From Candidatus Tanganyikabacteria bacterium (lineage in GTDB: Bacteria; Cyanobacteriota; Sericytochromatia; S15B-MN24; VGJW01): DNA of 64,000 bases. Where the stretch lies: assembly GCA_016867265.1 (NCBI GenBank), contig VGJW01000020.1:1-64000 (forward strand), written 5' to 3'. A model generated the notes under the pieces. That model worked only from the letters and a program-made list of their open reading frames with translations. It had not been told where the DNA came from and ran no database searches. The translations under genes and the position numbers were made by a program. Positions 16,351-25,382 of the stretch are shown in pieces. Each line of letters starts with the position of its first letter. The first letter of the stretch is position 1.

Positions 16351-17395
16351 CACGCGCGTCCGTCCAGCAGGCGGTCGTAGAGACCTTCATAGCCGGTCGT
16401 CATCCTGGCTGGCGAGAATCGCCGGGCCGCAATGCCCGGCAGGGGTGCGCGGTCCATGTCGGCGACCTCGCGGACGCCCGTCGCGAGGTCCTCGGGGTCG
16501 TGGCCGACCCACCCCGTCACGCCGTGCTCGACAATCTCGGGGATGGCGCCTTCGGCGAGCGCCACGACAGGGGTGCCGGCGGCCATGGCCTCGACCAGTA
16601 CCAGGCCGAAGGGTTCAGGCCAGCGGACCGGATGGAGCATGGCGAGTGCGCCACGCAGAAGCGTCGCCTTGCGTGCTTCGTACACTTCGCCCACCCAGCG
16701 CACCCGCACGCCGTCGACGTGGGGAAGGACTGCGGATTCGGCGTAGCTGCGATCGACGGGGTCAATCTTGCCGGCAAGCGCAACGGCAGCCCCAGACGCA
16801 GGCCGGTCCGAATCGCGAGGGGCGGCCCTTTCTCCGGTGAGATACGTCTCAGGAAGACGAGCGTCCGTCCCCATTCGTGGGGCTGTGGGACGTCCTCGGC
16901 CACGCGGTGATGCCTGAGTGCGCCGACATCGACGCCGTTGTGTACCACGCCCAGTACGTGGAGGCCCGGGGCGTGGCTGGCCTGGAGGCGGCTGATCGCC
17001 ACGCAGGGCTGTCGGCCCTCGAAGGGCTTGCGGTGTTCGGGCGTCATCGGTCCGTGCAGGGTCGTAAGCATCGGGGCTGCACCCGTATCCAAACCCAGGT
17101 TGGGGCCGTGGTGATTGTGGATCACGTCGAACTCTTCCGCGCGGGCAAGAGCCGCCCCGACATGCCTCAGGTCATGGAGACGTTGCTCGGGGACGGACAG
17201 GCCCTGCGGGCGCAGGGCCGTGGCTTCGGTCCCGCTCAGGTGGGCCGGAGTACGGCTGTCGCCGCTCGCGAACAGCGTGACCCGGTGACCGCGGGCGCAG
17301 AGGCCTTCCGCGAGCAGGGCCACCACGCGTTCGATGCCCAAGTAGCCTTCAGGGGGACAGCGTTCCTGGATTGGGGCGAGCAGGGCGATGCGCAT
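16350..17395 (-). pseudogene. GT4-family glycosyltransferase split by a frameshift
   Basis: The N-terminal half (from 17395) reads MRIALLAPIQERCPPEGYLGIERVV...FDVIHNHHGP...VHNGVDV...LVFLRRISPEKG in one frame. The C-terminal half reads LAGKIDPVDR...VRWVGEVYEARKATLLRGALAMLHPVRWPEPFGLVLVEAMAAGTPVVA in another. The switch lies near 16777-16785, where one missing base in a GCGCTTGCC context would explain it. Together they make a complete retaining GT4 enzyme of about 348 residues, with the EPFGLVLVEA nucleotide-sugar motif intact. AGGAGG precedes the start. All other motifs are preserved, so this may be a recent mutation or a sequencing/assembly error rather than a dead gene. It overlaps the glucosidase start. 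Confidence 0.82.
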
Positions 17396-17476
17396 GGACC
17401 GGACCTCCTGCCATCGGGCAGGTCGGAACGTGCCACGACGGCACCCGCCACGGCAACGCCGGCCCGGCCGGAGGAC

Positions 17477-19228
17477 CTACTCCTTCAGAAGCGGACCGGG
17501 CAGAAGCCCCTCGTGGTCGAGGACCGTATTGTCCACGACGCGATTCATGCCGAGGAACGGCTGGCCCCGAAGGCGTCCCGGGGCCTCGACCGACAGGCCG
17601 ATGGCATTGCCGACGAGCACGGAACGCTCGAGGACGGGACGTGCCCCGTCCAGGATACGCAGGCCGGCCTGTCCCTGCCCGCGAATCTCGAGTTCCTGCA
17701 AGCGGGGACTGGCTTCGTCCTGAACGACCACGCCATCGGCGGCATGATCGGCAATGCGGCACTGGCGCAGTTCGCCCACCGCCCGGTCGAGGTACAACAC
17801 GCCCAGGCGTCCCCCCCGGATCTCGGTCGCATCAAGCACCATCCGGCTGTCACCCAATGCGGCGGCGCCCGTACCCTTGTGCCCCTCAATCGCGAGGCGG
17901 CTGGCCTCGATGCGGCTGTGTCCACGGGCCAGCAAGCCGACCTCGCGGGCACCCGTCAGTTTCAGGTCGCGGAGCGTCAGGCTGCTCTCATCATCACCGA
18001 CGAGGTCATGGCGACCGCTGGTCGAGAACTGCACGCCCCCCAGCAGCACGCGGGATTTGCCGCCTGCGACGAGGGCGTCGCGGCCGACTTGAGCCAGACG
18101 ACCGCCCTCCCACTGCAGGCGTGCTTCGCCGACCAGAACGACGCCGTCTTCGCCAACGCTTTCGATGTCCGCGTTCGTGAGGACCGCACGACCGTGGCTG
18201 GCCAACTGCAAGGCGGTGCCTGCCAGTCGACGGACACGCAGGTGCTTGTGGGCGAGGCCGGCCAGGTCCGAGACGGTCAAGCCCTCCCCCGGCCAGCCTT
18301 GCCAAGTATCCCGAATCCCCAGCCAGCGGGCCTGTCCGCCCAGCAGGCCCGCCCGGGCCGGCTGGCCGGTCCAGGAGGTCCTGCGACTCTGCAGGCTGGC
18401 ATCGCCGTTCAAGGCAACGGCCATGCCGACGGCGGGCGACACCGTGGCATCGGCAAGTGCCATGTCGGCTTGGTTGCCCAGTTTCAGCGCGACTGATCGC
18501 TGTTCGGCGAGCACCGTCTCGAAGCAGCCGGCCCTTGCGCGCTGGGCGAGCTCGACACCACGCTCGCCACCCTCGAGGCGAACGCGGCTCAAGGTGAGGC
18601 GACCGTCGTCCTCCCCGCGCAGCAGCGTCCGACGACCCGTGACGAGCGTTCCTGTAGCGTGCAGGCCGGCACGCTCCGAAACGACCACGACGTGCGAGCC
18701 GTCGCCAGAAATCCTGCCGTTGATCAGGTTGGCGACGCCATCGTCCGTGACCTTCAGGGCCGTGCCCTTGGCTGCCTGCAGGCTGGCCCCGTCAAGTTCG
18801 ACGTGCCCGTGGCCGGCCACGCGCAAGCCATCGTCGGTCGCGGCGACGACCCGGGTGCCCTCGAGCAACAGGTTGCCTCCGCGTACCATGACCACGGGGC
18901 CACCGGGCAAGCCAGGCGTGTTGCTGCGTTCGAGCAGCACGCTGCCGACGCGAACGGTGACGCCAGGGCCGACGGAGAGCGCGGGCCCGTCTCGGCCGAC
19001 GAGGCTGCCATCCTCACCGGCCTCGATGACAAGGTCGAACGCCGGGAAGATGCGCTCCTCGTGACGACCGGAGAGGCGCAGGCGATCACCGGGGCGGGCT
19101 TTCCACAGGACGCTCTGGATCGTCTCGTCGGCCGGCACTTCCAGTACCCGTCCCGGGGCCACTGGCGCCGTTTCGGGTGCCACGGGACAGAGCAGCGCGA
19201 ACAGCGCAACCAGCCAGCCTTCGACCAT
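17477..19228 (-). CDS. Exported right-handed parallel beta-helix protein
   Basis: The ATG at 19228 gives a good signal peptide (WLVALFALLCPVAPETA). TACAAT at 19241-19236, seven bases before it, could be a -10 box of a leaderless mRNA. The rest is about 20 irregular coils of about 22-24 residues (patterns such as G-x-H-V-E-L-D-G-A, G-R-A-V-L-T-N-A-D-I), typical of pectate-lyase/NosD-like beta-helices. There is a periplasmic-copper-binding-type opening, VLEVPADETIQSVLWKARPGDRLRLSG. Many beta-helix proteins bind or cleave polysaccharides, but no catalytic motif is visible. No C-terminal anchor. The neighbours are a glycosyltransferase and a peptidoglycan hydrolase. Confidence 0.75.
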   Translation of the reverse strand: MVEGWLVALFALLCPVAPETAPVAPGRVLEVPADETIQSVLWKARPGDRLRLSGRHEERIFPAFDLVIEAGEDGSLVGRDGPALSVGPGVTVRVGSVLLERSNTPGLPGGPVVMVRGGNLLLEGTRVVAATDDGLRVAGHGHVELDGASLQAAKGTALKVTDDGVANLINGRISGDGSHVVVVSERAGLHATGTLVTGRRTLLRGEDDGRLTLSRVRLEGGERGVELAQRARAGCFETVLAEQRSVALKLGNQADMALADATVSPAVGMAVALNGDASLQSRRTSWTGQPARAGLLGGQARWLGIRDTWQGWPGEGLTVSDLAGLAHKHLRVRRLAGTALQLASHGRAVLTNADIESVGEDGVVLVGEARLQWEGGRLAQVGRDALVAGGKSRVLLGGVQFSTSGRHDLVGDDESSLTLRDLKLTGAREVGLLARGHSRIEASRLAIEGHKGTGAAALGDSRMVLDATEIRGGRLGVLYLDRAVGELRQCRIADHAADGVVVQDEASPRLQELEIRGQGQAGLRILDGARPVLERSVLVGNAIGLSVEAPGRLRGQPFLGMNRVVDNTVLDHEGLLPGPLLKE

Positions 19229-19235
19229 AGCCACG

Positions 19236-19241
19236 ATTGTA
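19236..19241 (-). promoter_or_regulatory. -10-like box TACAAT before the beta-helix gene
   Basis: On the minus strand TACAAT is followed by seven bases and then the ATG at 19228. This spacing predicts a transcript that begins at the start codon. It also supports the shorter start over the ATG at 19249. Confidence 0.4.
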
Positions 19242-19265
19242 GCGCCCATCCGGGCCGCTTGGAGA

Positions 19266-20384
19266 TCAGATGAGGTCGTACTGGCGCATCATGCGCTCGA
19301 GCGACTGGCCGTAGATCGGGCTGGTGGCATAGACGCCCGTGAGCAGATGCGCGAACTTGACGGGGTCACGGGTCTGCTCGAAGGAGGCAAGCGCCTTCTT
19401 GTAGTAGCCGTTGTGGAAGGTCTTGCCGTGGCTCTCGAGGGCTTCGGCATAGTTGCTGTAGCGCTTGAACTTGTCCTTGATGCGGATGTACTTGGATCCG
19501 TCCCACTCCGAGGTGTCGACCATGACCGAGCCCGCGGGCCCCGTACCCTTGTGGCCGAAGATGTTGTAGCCCCCGATGGGGCTCCGGGCCCATCCGCTCT
19601 CGAGGGCAGCCTGCGCCAGCGTGACCTGCCAGGGCACGCCGTACTTGCGCTCGGCCTCGAGGGCTGCAGGCTTCAAGATGGCGAAGAACTTCTTCTTGTC
19701 GTTCTTGCCCAGCCAGGCCAGCTCTTCGGGCTTCAGGTTCTTGAGGACCTCGAGGTCGCCCTCCTGGGGCAGGGGCCGCGCCGGCGCGGGGATGGGTGCC
19801 GGGGGGGGCGGGGCAGGGACCGGCTGGGTGGGCCGGGGCCCCGTGGGAAGTCGCAGCACCATGCCGGGGAGGATGACCTCGGGGTTCAGGATCTGGTCCC
19901 GGTTCATCGCGAAGATTTCGGGCCACCGGCTGGCGTCGCCGAGCGTGCGCTGGGCCAGGCCGACGAGTCCCTCGCCAATCTGCACGACGGCGCTGCCGGG
20001 GGCGGCCTGCACCTGGTCGAGGTGGGCGTAGCCCACGGTCTGGCCGGCCGCGGGGGTCACGGGGCCTTCGGCCGTGGCGGGCAGAGGCTGGTTCATCGGG
20101 GCGAGCGGCAGCACGGCGGCCGCCATCGGCTGGTCGATTGCGGGCTGGAGCGTCTGGGCGCCCGGCAGAGGCCCCAGCCACTGGGGCTGCGCAACGGCGG
20201 CAGCGGCGTTCCAGGCGACACTGGGCTGGAAGGAGTCGACAGGCATCGCGGCAGGCACGCGGTTGTCGTTCCAGGCCACGACTTCGGGCACCAGCGAGGA
20301 AGAACCTCCGCCGGCCTGTACCGTCCCGCCGGCAGTCCGGGGTTGGACTGCGCGGGAGAGCGAGAGGAGGTCGAGGGAAGCCAT
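19266..20384 (-). CDS. LysM plus glucosaminidase (GH73, FlgJ-like) peptidoglycan hydrolase
   Basis: 372 residues. An Ala/Pro-rich, probably disordered N-terminus leads to a LysM domain (VQIGEGLVGLAQRTLGDASRWPEIFAMNRDQ...ILPGMVLRLP). A Pro-rich linker and a GH73 glucosaminidase domain follow (AALEAERKYGVPWQVTLAQAALESGWARS with the catalytic Glu, GYNIFGHKG, FKRYSNYAEALESHGKTF, YATSPIYGQSLERMM). It cuts glycan strands. FlgJ-like domains open the wall for the flagellar rod, and there are flagellar genes elsewhere in the window, so a motility role is possible. It has no classical signal peptide, so it may be exported by the flagellar system or act outside the standard Sec route; this is not settled. 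Confidence 0.9.
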   Translation of the reverse strand: MASLDLLSLSRAVQPRTAGGTVQAGGGSSSLVPEVVAWNDNRVPAAMPVDSFQPSVAWNAAAAVAQPQWLGPLPGAQTLQPAIDQPMAAAVLPLAPMNQPLPATAEGPVTPAAGQTVGYAHLDQVQAAPGSAVVQIGEGLVGLAQRTLGDASRWPEIFAMNRDQILNPEVILPGMVLRLPTGPRPTQPVPAPPPPAPIPAPARPLPQEGDLEVLKNLKPEELAWLGKNDKKKFFAILKPAALEAERKYGVPWQVTLAQAALESGWARSPIGGYNIFGHKGTGPAGSVMVDTSEWDGSKYIRIKDKFKRYSNYAEALESHGKTFHNGYYKKALASFEQTRDPVKFAHLLTGVYATSPIYGQSLERMMRQYDLI

Positions 20385-20470
20385 ACGGGAATATCGCCTC
20401 GGGTATCGGACAGCCGGTTAAGTTTTCATCATCGGCATACCAAGGTGTCCCTAACTTTTCCCAACGGCGG

Positions 20471-20500
20471 GGGGCCGCCCCCTTCGCAGCGGGCGGCCCC
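20471..20500 (-). terminator. GC-rich hairpin terminator behind the START-like gene
   Basis: Perfect 10-bp stem GGGGCCGCCC/GGGCGGCCCC with a 10-base loop, 15 bases beyond the stop codon of the minus-strand START-like gene. On that strand it is followed by CCGCCGTTGGGAAAAG, so the U-tract is absent. Confidence 0.55.
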
Positions 20501-20515
20501 TTGGCGGATCCGGAT

Positions 20516-21178
20516 CTACTCGAGGTCCTTGCGGCCCTGGCTGACGACATTGGGCACGGTGCCGCCCTGGATGATGCCGATCAGCCAGCCGGGCAGCCAT
20601 GTGTCGAGGTCGGTTTCGACGTGGTAGCGCAGCAGCGTCAGATTGGCGCCCTTGGCGTTGATCACGTACGAGCCCTTCATCTCGCTGATCTGGCCCCGGA
20701 AACCATCGATGGTGCCCTTGTTGTAGGACCACCAGATGTCACCCCACTCGCCGGGCTTGCCGTCGCCCTTCAGGTCGAGGATGAACAAGCGCTGCCCGAT
20801 GGGCCACGGCAGGCTCAGCGTGTACTTCAGCTGGCGGTAGCGGGTGCGCTCGTCATCGAGGATGAGTGGCTCGATCTTCTTGAGCGAATTCTGGAACCGC
20901 ATCGTGTTCTCGTGGTTGCGGTAGTAGTCGAAGACCTTGTCGACGGGTGCCTTGATGAGCCCGGCGGCATAGAACTCGTTGGACGAGCCTTCCCGCTTGT
21001 GTCGGGTCACGATGCTACCGGCATTGACCTTCTCCAGTTCGTCGGCCGTGAGGTCATAGCGCTCGGCCGTACCGCGAACTTCAGTGCGGGAACCGGCCGC
21101 GTCGGCGGTCTGGACCAGTGATGCGGCCGTCGCACCCACGGCGAGGGCCACGATAAGCAAGGATTTGAGGGGCTTCAT
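20516..21178 (-). CDS. Exported START/SRPBCC-like lipid-binding protein
   Basis: 220 residues. A Sec signal peptide (KPLKSLLIVALAVGATAASLVQTADA) is cleaved near residue 27. The mature part fits a START/polyketide-cyclase (SRPBCC) fold: GLIKAPVDKVFDYYRNHENTMRFQNSLKKIEPL near the start and a closing long helix (LDTWLPGWLIGIIQGGTVPNVVSQGRKDLE). Such proteins hold a hydrophobic ligand in a deep pocket. A periplasmic location suggests a role with lipids or other hydrophobic compounds, but the ligand is unknown. A hairpin terminator follows, so it is probably a single-gene unit. Confidence 0.75.
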   Translation of the reverse strand: MKPLKSLLIVALAVGATAASLVQTADAAGSRTEVRGTAERYDLTADELEKVNAGSIVTRHKREGSSNEFYAAGLIKAPVDKVFDYYRNHENTMRFQNSLKKIEPLILDDERTRYRQLKYTLSLPWPIGQRLFILDLKGDGKPGEWGDIWWSYNKGTIDGFRGQISEMKGSYVINAKGANLTLLRYHVETDLDTWLPGWLIGIIQGGTVPNVVSQGRKDLE

Positions 21179-21294
21179 CTACAGTCTCCGATGTCTTGGC
21201 ATGACCGGCCGGGGCCGGGGTGGGTTACGTCGGTAAAGGCCGGCAGGCCCGGTGCTCATCATGCCCCGGGCAGTCGAAGATTTTCCGGATGGCC

Positions 21295-22818
21295 TCAGGA
21301 TTTGGCGGGCCAGGACCGAACCTGCAGGCGGATGCCCTGGGGTTCGGACGCTTTCGGGTGCTTGCGCACCCAGTCGATGATGGCGTCCCGCAGCAAGATG
21401 CCCTGGTCCTTGAATTGCGTGGCTTCCGAGAAGGTCGTGTACTTGTCGTTGGCCTGAGCCAGGTAGTCGATGGTCGCGACACGGTAGACCCGGCCATCCT
21501 GCAGCGGCTTGCCGCCGACCAGAACCTCCTCGACTTTGCCGTCGCCCAGCAACGCCGTCGCCCCCGACATGTACAGCAGGCCCGCCTCGCGCCTTGCCAC
21601 CAGACCCAGCAAGCGGCGCAGTTGGCTGCCGGTCATGGACAACGTCACCAGCGTATTCTCGAAGGGGAAGACCTGATAGATGTCCCCGACGTGCACGGGC
21701 CCGGGGTTGATCGAGGCCCGCAGCCCACCAGCGTTCAGGAAGGCGATCTCCGCGCCCGTCGTCTGACGCACGATGTCGGAGGCCCAGCGGCCGAGGCCGC
21801 ATTCCCGGTCGTACTTGCCGTCCGTCGACAGGCCCTGCGGGGCCTGGCCGACGACTTCGCCCATCGCGATCTCGATGCGACTGGTGTAGCCCTTGACCAA
21901 AGTGGCAACGTCCTCGGCTTCGGGTGTGTCGCCGGCAACCGGCACCAGGAAGCCGTTGTGCGCCTGGATGTGCCCGTCGGGTGCCAGATCCAGTTCGATG
22001 CGGCCCAGATACTCGCCCCACTGGAAGGCCTGCGCGACAAGCGTGGTCCACGTGCCGCAGCGAACCTCCTTGGGGTGGTCGACCCGGGTATGGCTGTGCC
22101 CCCCGATGATCAGGTCAATCCCCGGCACGGCGGCGGCGAGCGCCTGATCTTCCTCGAAGCCCGAATGGGAGAGCATGAGGATGGTCTTGCAGCCCTTGGC
22201 ACGAAGCTCCTGTGCCTTGCGCCGGGCCGTCTCGGCCGCGGGCAGCACGTCGAGGCCCTTGCGATGCTTGCGGGCGATCGACTGCCAGGCACTGACCTCG
22301 CCAATCACACCGAATATCCCGATGCGGTTACCCCCGCGCTCGACCACCCAGTCTGCCCCGAAGACCGGCTTGCGGGTCGTGGCGTCCACGAGGTTGCTGC
22401 TGATCAGGCGCATCGACCGGCTCTTGATCTGGGTCTTGAGGTTGTCGAGGCCCTCATCAAGGTCATGGTTGCCGACGGTCGTTGCCTCGTAGCCTGCGGC
22501 ATCCATCGCCTCGTAGTCGGCCTTGCCTCGGAAGAAGTTAAAGACCGGCGTGCCCTGGAAGGTGTCACCGGCATCCACCACCAGCAGCTTGTCCCCGAAC
22601 TGCTTGCGGGCCTGCCGGATCATGGTCGCGCGCCGCGCGATGCCGCCCACGGAACGCAGTTCCTTGCGGTCATAGGGTTCGAGGTGTGCGTGGGTGTCGT
22701 TCGTGTGGAGGATGACGAGGTCGGGTCCGTCCGCAAAGGGCACCCAAGGGTTGCCCTCGGCTCGCGCCGGGGCAGGCGTGGCGAGGAGCAGGGCCAGCAA
22801 TAACGTCGATAAGCGCAC
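21295..22818 (-). CDS. UshA-type 5'-nucleotidase / cyclic phosphodiesterase family, exported
   Basis: 507 residues with a signal peptide (MRLSTLLLALLLATPAPARA). The metallophosphatase domain carries HTNDTHAHLEP, VDAGDTFQG, TVGNHDLDEG, LMLSHSGFEEDQ and GGHSHTRV, the two-metal centre residues. The C-terminal 5_nucleotid_C domain has ECGLGRWASDIVR, FLNAGGLRASINPG and a substrate-binding tail. It removes phosphate from extracellular nucleotides in the periplasm. This would feed nucleosides to an importer such as the BMP-type system at 4.4-9 kb, though the two are not linked in one operon. Divergent from the DUF697 gene, with overlapping -10-like sequences near 22856-22865. Confidence 0.92.
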   Translation of the reverse strand: MRLSTLLLALLLATPAPARAEGNPWVPFADGPDLVILHTNDTHAHLEPYDRKELRSVGGIARRATMIRQARKQFGDKLLVVDAGDTFQGTPVFNFFRGKADYEAMDAAGYEATTVGNHDLDEGLDNLKTQIKSRSMRLISSNLVDATTRKPVFGADWVVERGGNRIGIFGVIGEVSAWQSIARKHRKGLDVLPAAETARRKAQELRAKGCKTILMLSHSGFEEDQALAAAVPGIDLIIGGHSHTRVDHPKEVRCGTWTTLVAQAFQWGEYLGRIELDLAPDGHIQAHNGFLVPVAGDTPEAEDVATLVKGYTSRIEIAMGEVVGQAPQGLSTDGKYDRECGLGRWASDIVRQTTGAEIAFLNAGGLRASINPGPVHVGDIYQVFPFENTLVTLSMTGSQLRRLLGLVARREAGLLYMSGATALLGDGKVEEVLVGGKPLQDGRVYRVATIDYLAQANDKYTTFSEATQFKDQGILLRDAIIDWVRKHPKASEPQGIRLQVRSWPAKS

Positions 22819-22887
22819 GGGAGGTCCTCGGGCCGAGTGTTCAGGGTTGGTCCGAATGGTAGCATGCCGTCAGGAGGGCCGGTTTGC

Positions 22888-23772
22888 GTGCGCGTACCGA
22901 CAGATGCCCTGAAGCAGTTCCTGGGCACGTGGGGTGAGGTCCGGGCGGCCTCATCGCAGCCTGTTGCCGTGGCACTCATCGCTCCCCACGGTCGGCCTGG
23001 CATCCGCTGGCAGGCTGCCTTGGACCCGGGCCTCGACCATCCGGGCACCTTGCGATTCGTCGAACCGGGCAGGCTGCTGCCCGAGGCCGACGTGGCCATC
23101 GTGCTCTGGCCTGAGGGGCCGTGGGACGAGGCCGCGGCCGATCGACTCGCCCTCACCTTGGCCACGTGCGTCCCGCGTCTGGTCCTGCTGCCCCACGGCA
23201 ACGAGATCGATTTGGCCGTGGCGACGCGGCGCGCGGCCCGGATCGCCGAGGTCGCGCAAGCCGACGTCATCGTCGGTCAGGATCCGGGGCCGGCTGCCGA
23301 GGCCGTGGCGGCGGCCATGGGCCGCCTGGTGCCGGACCATGTCGTGGCCTTGGCCCGCCAGTTCACGCTGCTGCGTCGCCCGCTCGCCTGGCAGGAGGTG
23401 GCGGCCACGGCCAAACAGAATGCCGTGGTGGGCGCCTTGCCGCTGCCAGGTGCCGACATGCCCTTGATGACAGCCAATCAGGCCAAGATGGTCCTGCGCA
23501 TGGCGGCCATGCACGACCTGCCGCTGGACCTGAACAGGGCCAGGGAGTTGCTGGCCGTGCTGGGTGCAAGCCTGGGTTGGCGCACCGCGGCCCGTCAGTT
23601 GGCCAAGTTCGTCCCGGGTCCGGGCTGGGTCGTCGGAGCCGGCATGGGTTATTCGGGAACCCTGGCCGTCGGCAAGCTCGCGCTGACCTGGTTCCAGCAG
23701 CAGGCACCCGTGCGCCGCCTCTCGGTCGGACCGCTCGAGGCCGTCGTCGACGACGGGATGCCCGGGGCGTGA
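22888..23772 (+). CDS. DUF697 (YcjF-like) domain protein
   Basis: About 294 residues. The C-terminal half (from about residue 170) matches DUF697: NAVVGALPLPGADMPLMTANQAKMVLRMAAMHDLPLD, then REL...GASLGWRTAARQLAKFVPGPGWVVGAGMGYSGTLAVG. This Gly/Ala-rich helical module is found in GTPase-associated and membrane-associated proteins. The N-terminal half holds an alpha/beta segment (VAVALIAPHG, ADVAIVLWPEGPW, LVLLPHGN) without a visible P-loop, so the GTPase part is missing or decayed. AGGAGG at 22872 supports the GTG at 22888; ATG 22864 or 22837 are alternatives. Its stop overlaps the tsaD start, implying coupled translation. Confidence 0.72.
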   Translation: MRVPTDALKQFLGTWGEVRAASSQPVAVALIAPHGRPGIRWQAALDPGLDHPGTLRFVEPGRLLPEADVAIVLWPEGPWDEAAADRLALTLATCVPRLVLLPHGNEIDLAVATRRAARIAEVAQADVIVGQDPGPAAEAVAAAMGRLVPDHVVALARQFTLLRRPLAWQEVAATAKQNAVVGALPLPGADMPLMTANQAKMVLRMAAMHDLPLDLNRARELLAVLGASLGWRTAARQLAKFVPGPGWVVGAGMGYSGTLAVGKLALTWFQQQAPVRRLSVGPLEAVVDDGMPGA

Positions 23773-24788
23773 TCGTCCTCGGCTTCGAGTCGTCCTGTGA
23801 CGAGACCTCACTGGCCGTCGTGGGGCCGGATGGTCGCATCCTGGCCAACTTGATCGCTTCCCAGGTCGATCTCCATGCGCGTTACGGCGGTGTCGTGCCG
23901 GAGGTGGCCAGCCGTCGCCATGTGGAGGCCCTTGGGCCCATGCTGGACGAGGTCCTCGCCGTTGCCGGCGTGGGCTGGTCGGATCTCGGCGGTATTGCGG
24001 CGACGCGCGGGCCCGGACTGGCGGGGGCCTTGTTGGTTGGCTTGATGGCGGGTAAGGCCGTGGCCTTTGCCCATGGCCTCCCGTTCGTGGGGGTCCATCA
24101 CCTCGCGGCCCACGTCTGGGCCAACGTGGCGGCTCATCCCGATACCCCCCTGCCCTTTCTTTGCCTGCTGGTCTCGGGTGGCCACACGACCCTTGTCCGG
24201 GTCTCCGGTCCGTCAGCCATGGTGGAATTGGGACGGACGCAGGACGATGCGGCCGGCGAGGCCTACGACAAGGTCGGACGTCTCCTTGGCCTGGGTTACC
24301 CCGGGGGGCCACGGGTCGACCGCCTGGCCCGAGAGGGGAATCCCTCGGCCTTCGCGCTGCCCAGGGCCCGGATGGATCATCCTCTCGACTTCTCGTTCTC
24401 GGGCCTCAAGACGGCTGTCCGGCGCACGGTCGAGCGCTGGGAACTGGCCGATGGTCCGCTGCCCGTTGCCGACATCTGTGCCTCATTTCAGGAGGCCGTC
24501 GTCGAGGTGCTCGTCGCGCGGACGATCGAGGCGGCCGAGGCCGAGGGCCTAGAGCATGTCGCCATCGCCGGAGGTGTCGCGGCCAATCGCGCGCTTCGTG
24601 CGCGGATGGCCGAGGCCTGCGCATCACGGGGCCTGGTGTTCGCGTGCCCGCCCCTCGACTTGTGTACCGACAATGCGGCGATGGTCGCGGCGTTGGGGCG
24701 GGCATGGCTGCTCGAGGGGCGCCGGGATGACTTCGGGATTGCGCCGCGTACCCGCTGGCCGCTGGCCGAGATCCTGCCCTTGCCCTGA
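23769..24788 (+). CDS. tsaD: tRNA threonylcarbamoyladenosine biosynthesis protein TsaD
   Basis: With TsaB and TsaE (not in the window) it transfers the threonylcarbamoyl group to A37 of tRNAs that read ANN codons. It begins VLGFESSCDETSLAVV, followed by the metal-binding HHLAAH motif, LLVSGGHTTLV, DDAAGEAYDKVGRLLGLGYPGGP, DFSFSGLKTAV, and the C-terminal IAGGVAANRALR and CTDNAAMVA. Its 339 residues are normal. The GTG start at 23769 overlaps the stop of the DUF697 gene; longer in-frame starts inside that gene are not credible. Confidence 0.97.
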   Translation: MIVLGFESSCDETSLAVVGPDGRILANLIASQVDLHARYGGVVPEVASRRHVEALGPMLDEVLAVAGVGWSDLGGIAATRGPGLAGALLVGLMAGKAVAFAHGLPFVGVHHLAAHVWANVAAHPDTPLPFLCLLVSGGHTTLVRVSGPSAMVELGRTQDDAAGEAYDKVGRLLGLGYPGGPRVDRLAREGNPSAFALPRARMDHPLDFSFSGLKTAVRRTVERWELADGPLPVADICASFQEAVVEVLVARTIEAAEAEGLEHVAIAGGVAANRALRARMAEACASRGLVFACPPLDLCTDNAAMVAALGRAWLLEGRRDDFGIAPRTRWPLAEILPLP

Positions 24789-24831
24789 TTGGAACCGGGG
24801 AGGCGCACTGGGCGCTTGTGTCGCTTCGCGA

Positions 24832-25366
24832 CTATCCCCCGTGAGTCGTGCGTTTTGCCTCGGCCAGCAGTTGGCCGATGAAGCCGACCACATCCGCGTG
24901 AAGCTGCTCGTCCTTTCCTCCGGTGACGAAGGCCGCGACCCGCATCGGCCCGACTGCGTCCAGTTCGGAGAAGTCGCGCTTCAGGATGGCCAGGGCGTGC
25001 TGTGCGTCCGTGTCGTCGAGCAGCGGATGCAGCTTCGACGCGACGTCGGCCGGGCCAGCGCCGTAGTTCCTGACGACTAGAGGTCGTAGGCGTCCTTGTT
25101 CTCGCCGCGGCTATCGAACGCCAGAGCCTTGAGCACCACGTATGCTCCTGCGTCGCATACCCGGATGTTCCGCGTCGCCTTCTCGCCGAACAGGGTCTCA
25201 CCCTTGAGGGTCACATGCTTGCGATCTCGGAACGCACAGCGCAGCCCCGGGGCGATGATCGCCGCGAAGTCCGGCTCGAGGTCGCGTAGCCTGCCACCCT
25301 TCCTCCTCGAGCGTCGACTGAATGAGGAAGGGGATGGTCACGGACCGCCTGCTCGGGGATGCTGCC
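24832..25366 (-). pseudogene. Decayed AbiEii-like nucleotidyltransferase remnant
   Basis: Pieces of one protein lie in three frames on the minus strand. VTIPFLIQSTLEEE (about 25340-25300) comes first. Next is GRLRDLEPDFAAIIAPGL, then KHVTLKGETLFGEKATRNIRV and GAYVVLKALAFDSRGENKDAYDL, which ends at a stop near 25080. In a third frame VVRNYGAGPADVASKLHPLLDD, LKRDFSELDAVGPMRVAAFV and QADVVGFIGQLLAE-like sequence run to the stop at 24832. KALAF-x-x-RGE-x-KDAYDL is typical of nucleotidyltransferases of the AbiEii/AbiGii toxin group. At least two frameshifts and the missing N-terminal part make it non-functional. It fills the 594-base gap between tsaD and the discoidin-like gene. Confidence 0.72.
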
Positions 25367-25382
25367 CGAATGGGGCAGGTCT

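Noticed and set aside
20390-20470. Possible riboswitch or attenuator before the LysM gene
   Set aside because: Only short A/T-rich repeats are present; no recognisable aptamer or terminator pairing for that gene.
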